From Dugong dugon (lineage: Eukaryota > Chordata > Mammalia > Sirenia > Dugongidae), in assembly GCA_030035585.1 (NCBI GenBank), contig CM057473.1:11086501-11150500 (forward strand): a stretch of 64,000 nt of DNA, written 5' to 3'. Under the pieces are notes generated by a model. That model had not been told where the DNA came from. It saw only the letters and a program-made list of their open reading frames with translations, and did not search any database. Made by a program: the position numbers and the translations under genes. The number at the start of each line of letters is the position of its first letter. The stretch's first letter is position 1. This document shows, in pieces, positions 21,244 through 32,642 of the stretch.

Positions 21244-21387
21244 CAGTCCCGGTGGCGTAGTGGTTAAGAACTCGGCTGCTAACCAAAAGGTCAGCAGTTC
21301 AAATCCACCAGCTGAGTTCTTCTCTGTCCTATAGGGTTGCTTTGAGTTGGAACCGACTCGCCAGCACCTAACAACAACAACAACAAC
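21244..21387 (+). mobile_element. AfroSINE class A with RTE-type tail
   Basis: Head and body are class A, with a short internal deletion. The tail is 'cgccagcacctaacaacaac' followed by more 'aac' units, the same 3' end as the RTE copies here. Confidence 0.92.
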
Positions 21388-21784
21388 TTCCTGTATACCA
21401 TAGCCTGACTCCATCCACTCCTTTCCATTTCCAGGTGGGAGTTAAGGAGAAAGATGAAGTCATTGCTTATAAGACACTGAGCTTCTGTTAAGGGTAATAG
21501 AAAAATTTGGAAATGGGTAGTGGTGATGGTTGCACAGCATGATGAATGTAATTATCACTGAAGTGTACATGTAAAAAATGGTGAAAGGGCAAATATTTTC
21601 TTTTATATATATACTCACCAAACACACAAAATTCTATTGACTCTACTTCTATACCATCTATAGACTCTACCTCTAACTCTCTACTTCTCTCCATTTCTAA
21701 CCCTAGTCCCAGCCACCATCCTCTTTTTCTTAGACAACCGTCCTACCTCCCCTCTTTTTCTCCTATGATGCATATATAGCCAAG

Positions 21785-22050
21785 GTAATCTTTTAGAAAT
21801 GTAACTCAGATGTCTCATCCTTACTCAAAACTCTGCGATAACTTGCCATGTGACTCAGAATAAATTCCAAACTTCCAACCTGCTCTGCAAAGCCCTGTAG
21901 CATCTGACTCTCATTCACCTCTTGGACCTAACCTCCTAGGCATTTCTCATTCTTACTACACTTTAACCACAGTGGCCTTATTTTTGTTCCTGGAACCCAT
22001 TGACCCTGCTTTCATCTTAAGAATTCACACTAACCATTGTACTCCTTCTG
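21785..22050. repeat. L2 fragment
   Basis: 'ataacttgccatgtgactca', 'aataaattccaaacttccaa' and 'caaagccctgtagcatctg' recall a common L2 3' segment. The strand is not assigned. Confidence 0.6.
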
Positions 22051-22710
22051 ACTTCACGTTCCTAAAGAGTAAGAGGGATGTTTCTGAGAAAATAAACAAA
22101 CAAAACTGTGGAGTTGAACACTATTGCTAGTCCTGACCTTCTAGGGCATGAACTTCCTTGTTTCCAGTAAAATAAAATGGAACTGTCCCCAGTGGTTGAG
22201 GCAGGGGAGAAGCCCACATGTCTTCTTTCAAAACGTAACAAAAGCACTTTAGCGTAGCTTTACAAATAATTTGGCTTCTTTAGGAGGAAATGGTGATCCA
22301 GAGAAGGTCACTGTTGAGTAATGTGTGAAATCTGAGAAATATAGCTTGATAGAGATCAGAATCTTGTTCTAAACACATAGTCACCCTTCCTTAAAGAAGG
22401 GTAAGCAAACATCGATGGTGCTAGATGGTCAGTTCCTAAGGTCCGGGTCATTGCTGTCATAGACACTGGTCCCCTACTCTAGGAATTAGTATATTTTACA
22501 CAATGAGGGTATAGCTAAAGCCCAACAGAATCCCTTGATGCTGGGAGACGTAAAGTGTCTTTCTCTTAGGGTAACTCATTTTCACCCATTTCCCCAGAGT
22601 TTGGTACACATCTTTTGGGTAGTGGCAAGGTAACAGAGCTAATGCTAGCATCCTCTCAATGCAAAGTTAAGGGTTTTGGGTTCAGATCAGAGATACTCTT
22701 TCTTACTTAC

Positions 22711-23313
22711 TGTTGTGGATTGAATTACGTCTCCCCAAAAGCTATGTTGAAGTTGTAACCCCTGTGCCTGTAAGTATAACCCTGTTTAGAAATAGGGATT
22801 TTTTTCTTGTTACGTTAATGAGATCATATCAAAGCAGAGTGGGTCCTGTACCTAATCCTTTCTGAGCGATGTCTTATGAAAGAGCAGAATAGACATAGGC
22901 ACACACAGGGGTAGACAGATGCCATGTGACAACAGAGACAGATGCATCTACAAGCCCAGAACTGACAAGGATGGTCGTTTTAGAAGCTGAAAGAGACAAA
23001 GAAGGACTTTGCCCTAGAGCCAACACCCTGAGTTTGGACTTCTAGTTCCCTGAATTGTGAGACAATAAATTTATGTTCTTTAAAGTCACCCACTTTGTGG
23101 TATCTTTGTTATAGCAACGCTAGGAAACTAAACAAAAGAAAAACCAAACCTGTTGCCATGGAGTCGATTCCAACTCCTAGTGACTCTATAGGACAGAGTA
23201 GAACTGCCCCATAAGGTTTCCAAGGAGCAGCTGGTGGATTCGAACTGCTGACCTTTTGGTTAGCAGCCAGACTCTTAACTATTGTACCACCAGGGCTTCA
23301 GGAAACTAAGATA
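22711..23313 (+). mobile_element. MaLR LTR (plus), split by a SINE
   Basis: Starts 'tgttgtggattgaattacg' and ends 'gcaacgctaggaaactaa'. It contains an 'aataaatttatg' signal near its end. A class A SINE sits in its last bases and duplicated 'ggaaactaa'. The flanking 5-base duplication is not clear. Confidence 0.8.
23139..23298 (-). mobile_element. AfroSINE class A, short form, inside the LTR end
   Basis: Complete antisense copy. 'ggaaactaa' precedes and follows it, marking insertion into the terminus of the LTR. Confidence 0.95.
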
Positions 23314-23474
23314 CCTCCTAATTCATACACAGGTTCCGAAGATGGTAATGGGAGAGCCCTCTAAGTGTATTTATGCCTGCAGGGAGGGTCACAGATTCTG
23401 GTAGCAAAGGTTTTGATGTTCCCCACATTTATACGCAGAATCCTCCATGCAAGCACAAATACACTTTTTGCTTG

Positions 23475-23556
23475 TTTAATTTCCTGGTATTGCTGTAACA
23501 AAAATACCACAAAGTGGGTGACTTAAAAGAACATAAATTTATTGTCTTGTGGAAAG
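23475..23556 (-). mobile_element. MaLR LTR fragment, antisense
   Basis: 'tattgctgtaacaaaaatac' and 'cacaaagtgggtgacttaaa' match the start of the antisense LTRs at 16152 and 46011. The rest is missing. Confidence 0.7.
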
Positions 23557-23899
23557 TTACAGATTCTGATTGGGAAGGTTTTGATGTTCCCCACATTATA
23601 TACCAAAAACACACCACTAGAATGTCTTTACACGGGAACATCACAATAAAGAATATAAGCTTCTTGAGAACCTAAAACGTAAACTGAGGTAAATCCACAG
23701 CAGAGCGGCTACTTGGGGGAGGCGCTACCTCCCACAAACTACTTATCTCTGGAATGTGGTGACGTCACACTGGGATGTCAGTTTTATTGCAGGACCTCTA
23801 CCCCTACCAAGCACCTGGAGGAATCAGGTAAACTAACCCCTTCGGTATGTGTTTCCGTATTCTTTTTATTCTTAATGCTCATTCATTCATTTTTTTTGT

Positions 23900-24012
23900 T
23901 TGTTTAACAGATAGTTATTGAGTACCTATATGTACCAGGCAATTTTCTTGGTGTTGGGAATACAGTGGCAAAAAGGCAAAGTTCCTGGTCTCATGGAGCT
24001 TAAATTCTAATG
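23900..24012. repeat. L2/MIR-type fragment
   Basis: 'gagtacctatatgtaccagg', 'tgttgggaatacagtgg' and 'ggtctcatggagcttaaat' are typical of old mammalian L2 3' sequence. Confidence 0.65.
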
Positions 24013-24402
24013 GAGTTTTCTTTCATTAGACTTGCTTCAAGTTTGTGTATTTTGTTGGCCTTTTCTAAAGAAGTAATTCTTGGATTTATTTTCCAAGATT
24101 CATTTTCTCTTCCACAGTTTATTACTTTCTGCTTTACTTCTACTTTAAGTTTATTTTATTTTTTCCTAATTCCTCAAGTTGAATTTTAATTTTCTTGTTG
24201 TTTATCTTTTCTCTCTTTCTAAAAAATAAACTTAAAGATAAAAATACTTCTTTGAACATTGCTTTTGCACATTTCCATTAGTTTTGATATGTGTTGTTGT
24301 AGTTCTATTCATTTCTAATTAGTCCGTAATTAAAGTTTCTTCTTATTCAAGTGTTTAATAAAAGACTTTAAAAAGGAACATTTCTAATTTGTTACCTTTT
24401 TT

Positions 24403-24406
<4 letters not shown>
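24013..24406. other. AT-rich, possible decayed L1
   Basis: T-rich DNA with 'tgttggccttttctaaagaa' and 'ttcatttctaattagtcc', which recalls antisense L1 ORF2 wording. It is too decayed to call firmly. Confidence 0.35.
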
Positions 24407-24444
<38 letters not shown>

Positions 24445-24453
24445 ATGTGTGTG
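24407..24453. repeat. (TG)n microsatellite
   Basis: About 20 TG units with a single 'ca' interruption near the end. It is probably polymorphic in length. Confidence 0.97.
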
Positions 24454-25448
24454 GCTTGTTTTATAGTGGTCTTTTTTTTTAAGCTTTTTTCTCAAATCTT
24501 TCTAAGGGGAGGTATTTCCAGTTCTGGCCATATTAGAGGTTGGTGATTCCTCTCTTCAAAAAAAGTATAAAACTGGACAAGATTATCAAAAACAACAATT
24601 TCAGAGCAGTGAAAATCAACCAGAGGCAGTTAACAAATTGCTAGAACTTCAGGTTAGAACGTAGGAGTATGACCTTTCTGACGTGCACCCCTCCCTTCCT
24701 CTCCAGCTTGGCTGGCAAGGGCTACCGGTTTTACTACCGTGGCGAAGGCCATGAAAACCAGCAGTTTTGCTGCCAGAGTGGGGAAGCTCCTTTTAGGTGG
24801 GAGGAGAAAATCTTGGCTTTGTTGTTTAGAAGTGCGGGATGTGATTTTGAGTAAATGGAGAAAAGCTGAAGCTTTGCTAGCCTGAGGATGTGGTCCAAGT
24901 TAGTGGTGGACCAGCCAGAAATTTAAAGGAGATATCTGAGAAATGAAAAATCCATAGAAAAGCTGAAATAAGCTCTCCACATATCCCAAGGTGACTGGGA
25001 AACTACACATGCGCGGGGGAGATCTGACAGAGCCTGGGGAAAAATGAAGGCAAAGGGATACTGGAGAATACTTGAGTCAGTGGCTGTGACTTTCCCAACC
25101 AACACACAAATCAATTGACAGAAGGTGGAAGTCCTATGAGAATGAGGTATTTGAGCTCAACTTCTGCCAAAATCATTGGCTTACCACTAAGATACTGAAG
25201 ATACAGGGAAGCTCCTAGGAAGATAGTTAAAATACAGAAATAGGAATAAAAAAACTAAGCAGAGATATTAGTGATTCTACAGTTTAATTTCAGGTAAATT
25301 ATTTATAAATTTATTTTTAAAATCCACAACTTTAAAAAAGTAAAATAGAATTCAAAGTTGCTGTAATGTATTTTCTAAAAATGTCTACTTCTTGAACAAA
25401 ACTTACTAAACATGTAAAGAAATAGGTGAGTATAATCCATATGCAGAA

Positions 25449-25658
25449 GGAGCCTTGGTGACACAGTGGTTAAGCGCTTGGCTACTAAACAAAAGGTTGG
25501 TGGTTCAAACCCACCAGCCGCTCTGCAGGAGAAAGATGTGATAGTCTGCTTTCATAAAGATTACAGCTTGGAAACCCTATGGGGCTGTTCTACTCTGTCC
25601 TATAGGGTCACTATGAGTTGCAATTGACTAGATGCTCAATGGCAATGGGGTTTTTTTA
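25449..25658 (+). mobile_element. AfroSINE class A, long form
   Basis: Sense copy within the old L1. The flanks 'ccatatgcagaa' and 'ctatatgcaaaa' look like a target-site duplication. Confidence 0.94.
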
Positions 25659-26422
25659 ACCTATATGCAAAAATTAAAAAAAAAAAAAAGCAATCCATAG
25701 AAACTATGGGTCCAGATGTTGGATTACAGAGAAATACTTCAGAATAGCTTTCTATATATGTTCAGATAATCAAAGGAAAATATGATGATGACTTAACAAA
25801 CAGGTTATATCAGTACCAAATGGAATTATAGAGTTGAGAAGTATAATAAATGAAATGAAAAAATCTACTCGATGGATTCAACAGCAAATTTGTTATGGCA
25901 GAAGACAAATTGGGAATCTGGAGAAAGAGTAATTGAAATAATCCAATCTGAAAAATAGAAAGAAAAAAAAAAAAAGGAAGAAAAGTGAACAGAGTCTCAG
26001 GAAAAAACCTCTACAACATAAAAACATACCAAGATACATGTAATTGGAGTTCCAAAAGGGAGGTGAGAGAGAACAGAGAAGAAAAAATACTTAAAGAAAC
26101 AATGGCCAAAAAGTTTCCAAATCTGATGAAAAATATCTGCCTATGCATCCCATGGGTTTCATCACATCCTTGATGTGATGAAAAACAGGGAAATTGTGCA
26201 CTACAGATTAGTAAGTAAGAACAAGCAAGCCTGTGCGTACCTTGCTTATTGGGTAATCTTTCCCTGTTCCAACTGCTGAAAACCAAAGACAAAGAGAAAT
26301 CTTGAAAGTGGCAACAGAAAAACAACTCATCACATACAAGGCATTAATAATACAGTTAGTAGCTGCCTTCTCAAAGAAACAGCAGACCAAAGGTAGTGAA
26401 GTGCTGGGAAAACAAATCAACA

Positions 26423-26472
26423 ACCAACTAACCAACCAATCGACCGACCGACCAACCAACCAACCAACCAAC
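26423..26472. repeat. (CCAA)n / (CCGA)n tetranucleotide tract
   Basis: About 12 units of 'ccaa' with three 'ccga' variants in the middle. It lies inside the L1 segment. Confidence 0.9.
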
Positions 26473-26799
26473 AAACTTGGCAATCAAGAATTCTGTAACC
26501 AATAGAACTATCGCTCACAAATGAAGGTGAAATAGAGACATTCCTAGATAAACAAAACACTGAGAGAATTCATCGCTAGCAGTCTTGTGCTACTAGAAAT
26601 GCTAAAGGAAGTCCTTCAGAAAGAAAGGAAATGATACAGATGTTAACTCAGATTCGTAGGAAGGATGAAGAGCACGGGACATGTTATTTAGTTAAATACA
26701 AAAGATGGCATGTATGTTTTCCCTCTTTTCTTATTTCCTGAAAAAAACCTAAGAATGTTTAAACCACTCCTTAAAACCCTGTATTGTTCAGTTTATTGT

Positions 26800-26838
26800 A
26801 TAATATATGTATATATGTATATATTTATATATTTATAA
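26800..26838. repeat. TA-rich microsatellite
   Basis: 'atatgtatatatgtatatat' and neighbours. Simple AT repeat. Confidence 0.75.
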
Positions 26839-26839
26839 T

Positions 26840-27440
26840 GGCACAGAGGTGGAAGGAGGCACAAAGAAGCAATATTATTGCAGATTTGCTTTATTTATCC
26901 TGGGGGGCAATTGTAGCTGCCGGCTGCCATGAGAGCGGGTGTGGTGAATCTGATCTGAACCCAGTTCATTTGATTTCATTATCTGGAGTTAGTAACAGCT
27001 TTGCTACTCATTTAAAATAAACATTTACCAAGCACATCATTATACATAATCAAGTACAGAGAGACCTTACAATAAAAATCATCAATCATCTGTCCCATCC
27101 TTCTGCTCTCGAGAGAGCCATTTTAAACACTTTTGATTTTTTTTTTAAACAGGTGACTTCAGCATATTCCTAAATGATGTTTATATCATTGTCATTTCAT
27201 CAGGTAGAGACAAATACGCCACATATTCCCTCTTTCTTCTCTTCTCAATATAGTTCTATCTTCCCTTCTGATTTCTGGATTGGTTACCATTGTACTCCTT
27301 TATTATTTAATACATCAAAGTCATGCCTCACTTCGTAAGATGAAGATATTACAAAGAGAAAGAGAACTTTTCCTTAAGTTCTCCTCCCCACTGACATCTT
27401 TCAACTTCTTTTTTTTTATATTTCTACTTGCATACTACAG
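26840..27440. other. Unique or unrecognised old sequence
   Basis: AT-rich with no SINE, LTR or meaningful open frame. It may be decayed L1 3' sequence. Confidence 0.3.
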
Positions 27441-30369
27441 TAAACCCTCACGCGTCTGTCAGTTTGTCGTGTTGTGGGGGGCTTGCATGTTGCTGTGATG
27501 CTGGAAGCTATGCCACCAGTATTCAAATACCAGCAGGGTCACCCACAGTGGACAGCTTTCAACTGAGTTTCCAGACTAAGACAGATTAGGAAGAGGGACC
27601 CAACAGTCTACTTCTGAAAAGAATTAGCCAGTGAAAACCTTGTCAGATATAGTGCTGGAAGATGAGCCCCTCAGGTTGGAAGCCACTCAAAATACGATTG
27701 GGGAATAGCTGCCTCTTTAAAGTAGAGTTGACCTTAATGACATGGTTGGAGTCAAGATTTTGGGACCTTTATTTGCTAATGTGGCAGGACTCGAAATGAG
27801 AAGAAACAAATGCAAACATCCATTAATAATCGGAACATGGACTGTACGAAGTATGAATCTAGGAAAATTGGAAATTGTCAAAAATGAAAGGGAACACAAA
27901 CTTCAATATCCTAGGCATTAGTGAGCTAGAATGGACTGGTATTGGCCATTTTGAATTGGACAATTATATGGTCTACTGTGCTGGAAGTGACACCTTGAAG
28001 AGGAATGGCATTGCGCTCATTGTCAAAAAGAACATTTCAGGGTCTATCTGGAAGTACAACACTGTCAGTGATAGTATAATATCCATGTGCCTACAAAGAA
28101 GACCAATTAATATGACATTATTCAAATTTACGCACCAACCACTAAGGCCAAAGAGGAAGAAATTGAAGATTTTTACCAACGTCTGCAGTCTGAAATTGAT
28201 GGAACATGCAGTCAAGATGCATTGATAATTACTGGTGATTGGAGCGTGAAAGCTGGAAGCAAAGAAGAAGGATCAGTAGCTGGAAAATACGGCCTTGGTG
28301 ACAGAAATGATGCCAGAGATCGCATGATAGAATTTTGCAAGACCAACAACTTCTTCATTGCAAATACCTTTTTTCACCAACATAAACAGTGACTATAAAT
28401 GTGGACCTGCCAGATGGAATACACAGGAGTCAAATTGATTACATCTATGGAAAGAGATGATGGAAAAGCTCAGTATCATCAGTCAGAACAAGGCCAGGGG
28501 CCGATTGCAGAACAGACCACAAATTCTTCATATGTAAGTTCAAGTTGAAACAGAAGAAAATTAGAACAAGTCCACAAGAGCCAAAGTATGACCTTGAGTA
28601 TATCCCAAGTGAATTTAGAGACTATCTCAAGAACAGATTTGACGTGTTCAACACTAATGACCAAAGACCAGACGAGTTGTGGAATGACATCAATGACATC
28701 ATACATGAAGAAAGCAAGGGGTCATTAAAAAGACAAGAAAGAAAGAAAAGACCAAAATGGATGTCAGAAGAGACTGTGAAAGCTCTTCTTGAATGTCAAG
28801 TGGCTAAAGTGAAAGGAAGAAACGATGAAGTAAAAGAGCTGAACAGAAGATTTCAAAGGGCAACTCCAGAAGATGAAGTAAAGTATTATAATGACGTGCA
28901 AAGACCTGGAGATAGAAAACCAAAAGGGAAAAATACACTTGGCATTTCTCAAGCTGAAAGAAATAAAGAAAAAATTCAAGCCTCGAGTTGCAATACTGAA
29001 GGATTCTATGGAGAAAATATTAAATGAGGCAGGAAACAGCAAAAGAAGATGGAAGGAATACACAGAGTCACTATACCAAAAAAAATTGGCCGACATTCAG
29101 CCATTTCAGGAGGTAGCATAAGATCAGGAACCAATGATACTGAAGGAAGAAGTCCAAGCTGCACTGAAGGCATTGGCGAAAAACAAGGCTCCAAGAATTG
29201 ACGGAATACCAATTGAGAAGTTTCAACAAATGGATGCAGCACTGGAAGTGCTCACTCACCTATGCCAAGAAATTTGGAACACAGCTACCTGGCCAACCGA
29301 CTGGAAGAGATTCATATTTACGCCCATTCCCAAGAAAGGTGATCCAACTGAATGTGGAAATTATTGAACAACATCATTAATATTACATGCAAGTAAAATT
29401 TTGCCAAAGGTCACTCAAAAGCGGCTGCAGCAGTATATTGACAAGGAACTGCCTATATTTCAAGCTAGATTCAGAAGAGGACTTGGACCCAGGGATATCA
29501 TTGATGATGTCAGATGGATCCTGGCTGAAAGCAGAGAATACCAAAAAGAAGTTTACCTGTGTTTTATTGATTATGCAAAGGCATTCGACTATGTGGATCA
29601 TAACAAATTATGGATAACATTGTGACGAATGGGAATTCCAGAACGCTTAATTGTGTTCGTGAAGAACCTGTATATAGATCAAGAGGCAGTCGTTTGAACA
29701 GAACAAGGGGATTCTGCGTGGTTTAAAGTCAGGAAAGATGTGTGTCAGGGTTGTATCATTTCACCATACTTATTCAGGCTGTATGCTGAGCAAATAATCC
29801 AAGAAACTGGGCTATATGAAAAAGAACATGTTATCAGGATTGGAGGAAGACTCATTAATAACCGTGTTATGCAGATGATGAAACCTTGCTTGCTGAAAGT
29901 GAAGAGGACTTGAATCACTTACTGATGAAAATCAAGACCACAGCCTTCAGTACGGATTACACCTCAACCTAAAGAAAACAAAAATCTTCACAACTGGACC
30001 AATAAGCAACATCGTGATAAACGGAGAAAAGATTGAAGTTGTCAAGGATTTCATTTTACTTGGAGTCACAATCAACACCCATGGAGGTAGCAGTCAAAAA
30101 ATCAAAAGATGCATTGCATTGGGCAAATCTGCTGCAAAAGACCTCTTTAAAGTGTTAAAAAGCAAAGATGTCATCTTCAAGACTAAGGTACACCTGACCC
30201 AAGCCATGGTGTTTTCAATCGCCTCCTATGCATGCGAAAGCTGGACAATGAATAAGGAAGCTTGAAAAAGAATTGACACCCTTGCATTGTGGTGTTGGCG
30301 AAGAATATCGAATATACTATGGACTGCCAAGAGAACGAACAGATCTGTCTTGGAAGAAGTACAACCAGA
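27441..30369 (+). mobile_element. RTE/BovB-clade LINE, nearly full length, inactive (RTE1_LA-like)
   Basis: An autonomous non-LTR retrotransposon that would encode an apurinic-type endonuclease and a reverse transcriptase. The 5' region starts near 'ctgtcagtttgtcg'. Endonuclease pieces lie at 27820-28450, with 'ISELEWTGIGHF', a GDW motif (28238-28246 region) and 'QIDYI'. A basic linker spans 28545-29027. RT pieces follow: 'KNKAPRIDGIP' (29134-29367), motif A 'CFIDYAKAFD' (29401-29625), a tyrosine-ala-asp-asp motif near 29872 now out of frame, and the thumb at 30014-30265. Frameshifts and stops break it repeatedly. At least two stops (29623-29625 and near 29693) look like CGA to TGA decay. The 3' tail is missing, because the element ends where a SINE body begins at 30367. 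Confidence 0.9.
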
Positions 30370-30473
30370 ACTGCCCCATAGGGTTTTCTTGGCTGTAATC
30401 TTTACAGAAGCAGATCGCCAGGGCTTTCTTCTGCTGAGTGGCTGAGTGCTTAACCATTGAACCACCAGGGCTC
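30367..30473 (-). mobile_element. AfroSINE, tail-truncated, abutting the RTE
   Basis: Antisense body and head ('gggttttcttggctgtaatc' through 'accaccagggctcc') with no tail. It is joined directly to RTE sequence over a few shared bases ('cagaa'). Confidence 0.88.
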
Positions 30474-30480
30474 CTTATTA

Positions 30481-30682
30481 CCCAAAACCCGTTGCCATGG
30501 AGTTGATTCCGACTCATAGTGGCCCTGTAGGACAGAGTAGAACTGCTCCATAGGGTTTCCAAGTCTGTAATCCTTATGGAAACAGACTGCCACATCTTTC
30601 TCCTGCGGAGTGGCCGGTGGGTCCAAACCACCAACTTTCCATTTAGCAGCCAAGTGCTTCATCATTGTGGCACTGGGGCTTC
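30481..30682 (-). mobile_element. AfroSINE class A, long form
   Basis: Complete antisense copy. 'ctccttatta' lies at 30471-30480 and again at 30689-30698, a 10-base target-site duplication. The left copy overlaps the head of the preceding SINE, so this copy inserted into or beside it. Confidence 0.94.
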
Positions 30683-30704
30683 TTGGACTCCTTATTAGGA
30701 ATGT

Positions 30705-31175
30705 TAAAACAGGGAGAGTATCTGGGATTATTCAGGTGGGGCCAGTCTAACCACATGAGCCCTTAAAAGAAGAAAACTTCGCTCAGCTGGAGGCAGAAGA
30801 AATTCAGCAGCAGAAGTCAGAGAGATTCAAAGGAAGAGGACTCAGCAGGCAGTTGCTGGTTTGAAGGTGGTGAGGGCAACATGAAGAGGAATACAGATGA
30901 TCTTAACCAGCCAGCAAGGAAATGGGGCCTCGGCCCTGCAGCCACAAAGAACTGAAGTTTGTCATCAACTTGAATGAGCTTGGAAGTGGATTCTTTCCCG
31001 AGAGACTCCAAATAAGAGCCCAGCTGACCATCGATGTGATTTTGACCCTGTAAAACCCGTAGAGAGAGAGTCGAGCCCACCAAATGTTTGACCCATTACA
31101 CTTTGAGATAATAAGTTGGTGCTGTTTTAAGCAACTATGTTTGTGGTAATTCATTACGGCACCAACAAATACATG
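30705..31175 (+). mobile_element. MLT1-type MaLR LTR
   Basis: 'accacatgagcccttaaaag', 'agtcagagagattcaaagg', 'ttgaatgagcttggaagtgg', 'ctttgagataataagttgg' and 'tgtttgtggtaattcattac' follow the order of an MLT1 LTR. The extreme 3' end is decayed. Confidence 0.82.
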
Positions 31176-31338
31176 GAGATATTAGTTAGAAATGTCATAA
31201 TTTTGATGACTATTATGTAATCGGGGGCAGGGGGGATAATAAGAAGTCACCATACTACACTGCCTGTTTCTGCTTCAGAATCTTCTGCTTGGCCCCTGTT
31301 TTTGGGAAATTAATATATTCAGACTATTCCCTTTCTTT

Positions 31339-31449
31339 CTTTCTTTTTTTTGGACCCAAGCAGGAAAGATGTTTATTGAAAGTATATTGGTTCACTCACC
31401 AAACTTCTGGAAGGGCATGAGAAGCAAGCTTGGTGTTGAGCCAACTGGG
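31339..31449 (-). pseudogene. Small retrocopy of an mRNA 3' end
   Basis: Between two 18-base direct repeats (agactattccc[t/g]... at 31321-31338 and 31450-31467) lies a T-run followed by ~95 bases. On the minus strand these end with an AATAAA signal about 20 bases before the A-run. This is the layout of a 5'-truncated processed pseudogene made by L1 machinery. A possible terminal reading frame ends in ...FQKFGE-stop, but the parent gene is not recognised. It is 111 bases long and cannot be functional as a protein gene. Confidence 0.8.
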
Positions 31450-31649
31450 AGACTATTCCCTGTCTTTGAGTACTACTGGTGAATTGATTTTGTTGTTTTT
31501 GAAGTTTATTTGCTTTGATTAATGTGGCATTGGAAGGGAGAGCATCTGTAGTATAGTTTCAATCAGCTATCTGACTCTAGAAGTCTCTTGCTCATTGAAT
31601 CTTCAGAAATGAGAATAAGGGAGCATTCCATGAGTCTAAAATCAAAACA

Positions 31650-31839
31650 AGTCCCTGGGTGGCACACACTGGTAAGCACTTAACTATTAGCAGGAAGATT
31701 TGCAGTTCGAACCCATCCAGAAGCTTCTCTGAAGACAGGCCTGGAGATCTGCCTTGGAAACCCTATGGATCCGTTCTACTCTGCACATATGGGGTGGACA
31801 TGAGTCAGAATTGACTCAACAGCAACTAACAACAATGAC
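31650..31839 (+). mobile_element. AfroSINE class B
   Basis: Sense copy from 'gtccctgggtggcacacact' to the RTE-type tail 'cagcaactaacaacaatgac'. Confidence 0.92.
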
Positions 31840-31892
31840 AAAATCAAAACACGTTAGTAAAAAGAAAAAGCTATTGAAAAATAAAACAGATG

Positions 31893-31934
<42 letters not shown>
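31893..31934. repeat. (CA)n microsatellite
   Basis: About 20 CA units, A-rich on the left. Confidence 0.97.
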
Positions 31935-31936
<2 letters not shown>

Positions 31937-32094
31937 ATATACACATAATAGCACAATTCCACTCTAACTTTTGAAGAGAATCAATAGTAGCCTAAGACAC
32001 TCATCTAGGTGCTGTTGATGAGATATTGAAACAGAATGAATTTCTTGAAAAGGCCTAGTTTTATCGTTTTGGTCTTTCAGTTTTTTATTCCACA

Positions 32095-32195
32095 AAATTT
32101 GCTGGGCACCCATCTGCAGATACAGCACGAGTTGTTGAGGATTCAATAATGAGCAAGATAGACATTATCCCTGCCTTTTTGGAGCATTTGTGACA
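32095..32195. repeat. L2-type fragment
   Basis: 'gctgggcacccatctgcag' and 'gattcaataatgagcaagat' resemble the L2 'ggatacagcagtgaacaa' segment. Confidence 0.55.
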
Positions 32196-32449
32196 ACCCG
32201 GGAGATGAGGTTTGGCCCAGTTAGGCTATTTTTGGGTCCCTAGAATATGTGTTGAATATGGCTGACCCAGGCCCTCTTCTGTACTCCTGGGCTGTATGGC
32301 ATTCCTGCTTCAGTGTGTATGGGAAATATCAGTCGTTAAACAAATGTCATGAAGTGGAGTACACGAGCATCTATGGGAATGTGTGATAGGGGACAGAACC
32401 CACAGGAGGGCCAGATGAAGACTTCTTGGAGGAAATCTGTAAGATAAAT

Positions 32450-32642
32450 AGGAGTCCCTGGGTGGTGCGAATGGTTAATGCTTTCAGCTGCTAACTGAAA
32501 AGTTAGAAGTTTGAGTCCACCTAGAGATGCCTTGGAAGAAAGGCCTGAAAAATCAGCTATTGAAAACGCTGTGGAGCGCGATTCTACTCTGACACACGTG
32601 GGGTCGCCATACGTTGGAATCATCTCAATGGTAACTGGATCA
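32450..32642 (+). mobile_element. AfroSINE class B
   Basis: Complete sense copy with 'gtaagataaat' on both flanks (11-base target-site duplication). Confidence 0.95.

Larger units (their letters stand above)
24500..26725 (+). mobile_element. Old L1, 5' region
   Basis: The best-supported part is 25690-26700. 'agagttgagaagtataataa', 'ggccaaaaagtttccaaatc', 'acattcctagataaacaaaa' and 'gctaaaggaagtccttcaga' follow the 5' part of old mammalian L1 elements. The left part (24500-25440) has 'actggacaagattatcaaaa', also L1-like. A class A SINE at 25449-25658 splits it. No intact ORF1 remains. Confidence 0.65.

Noticed and set aside
28545..29027. Host gene for a basic 160-residue protein
   Set aside because: It is the linker between endonuclease and RT of the RTE copy, also visible in decayed form in the second copy.
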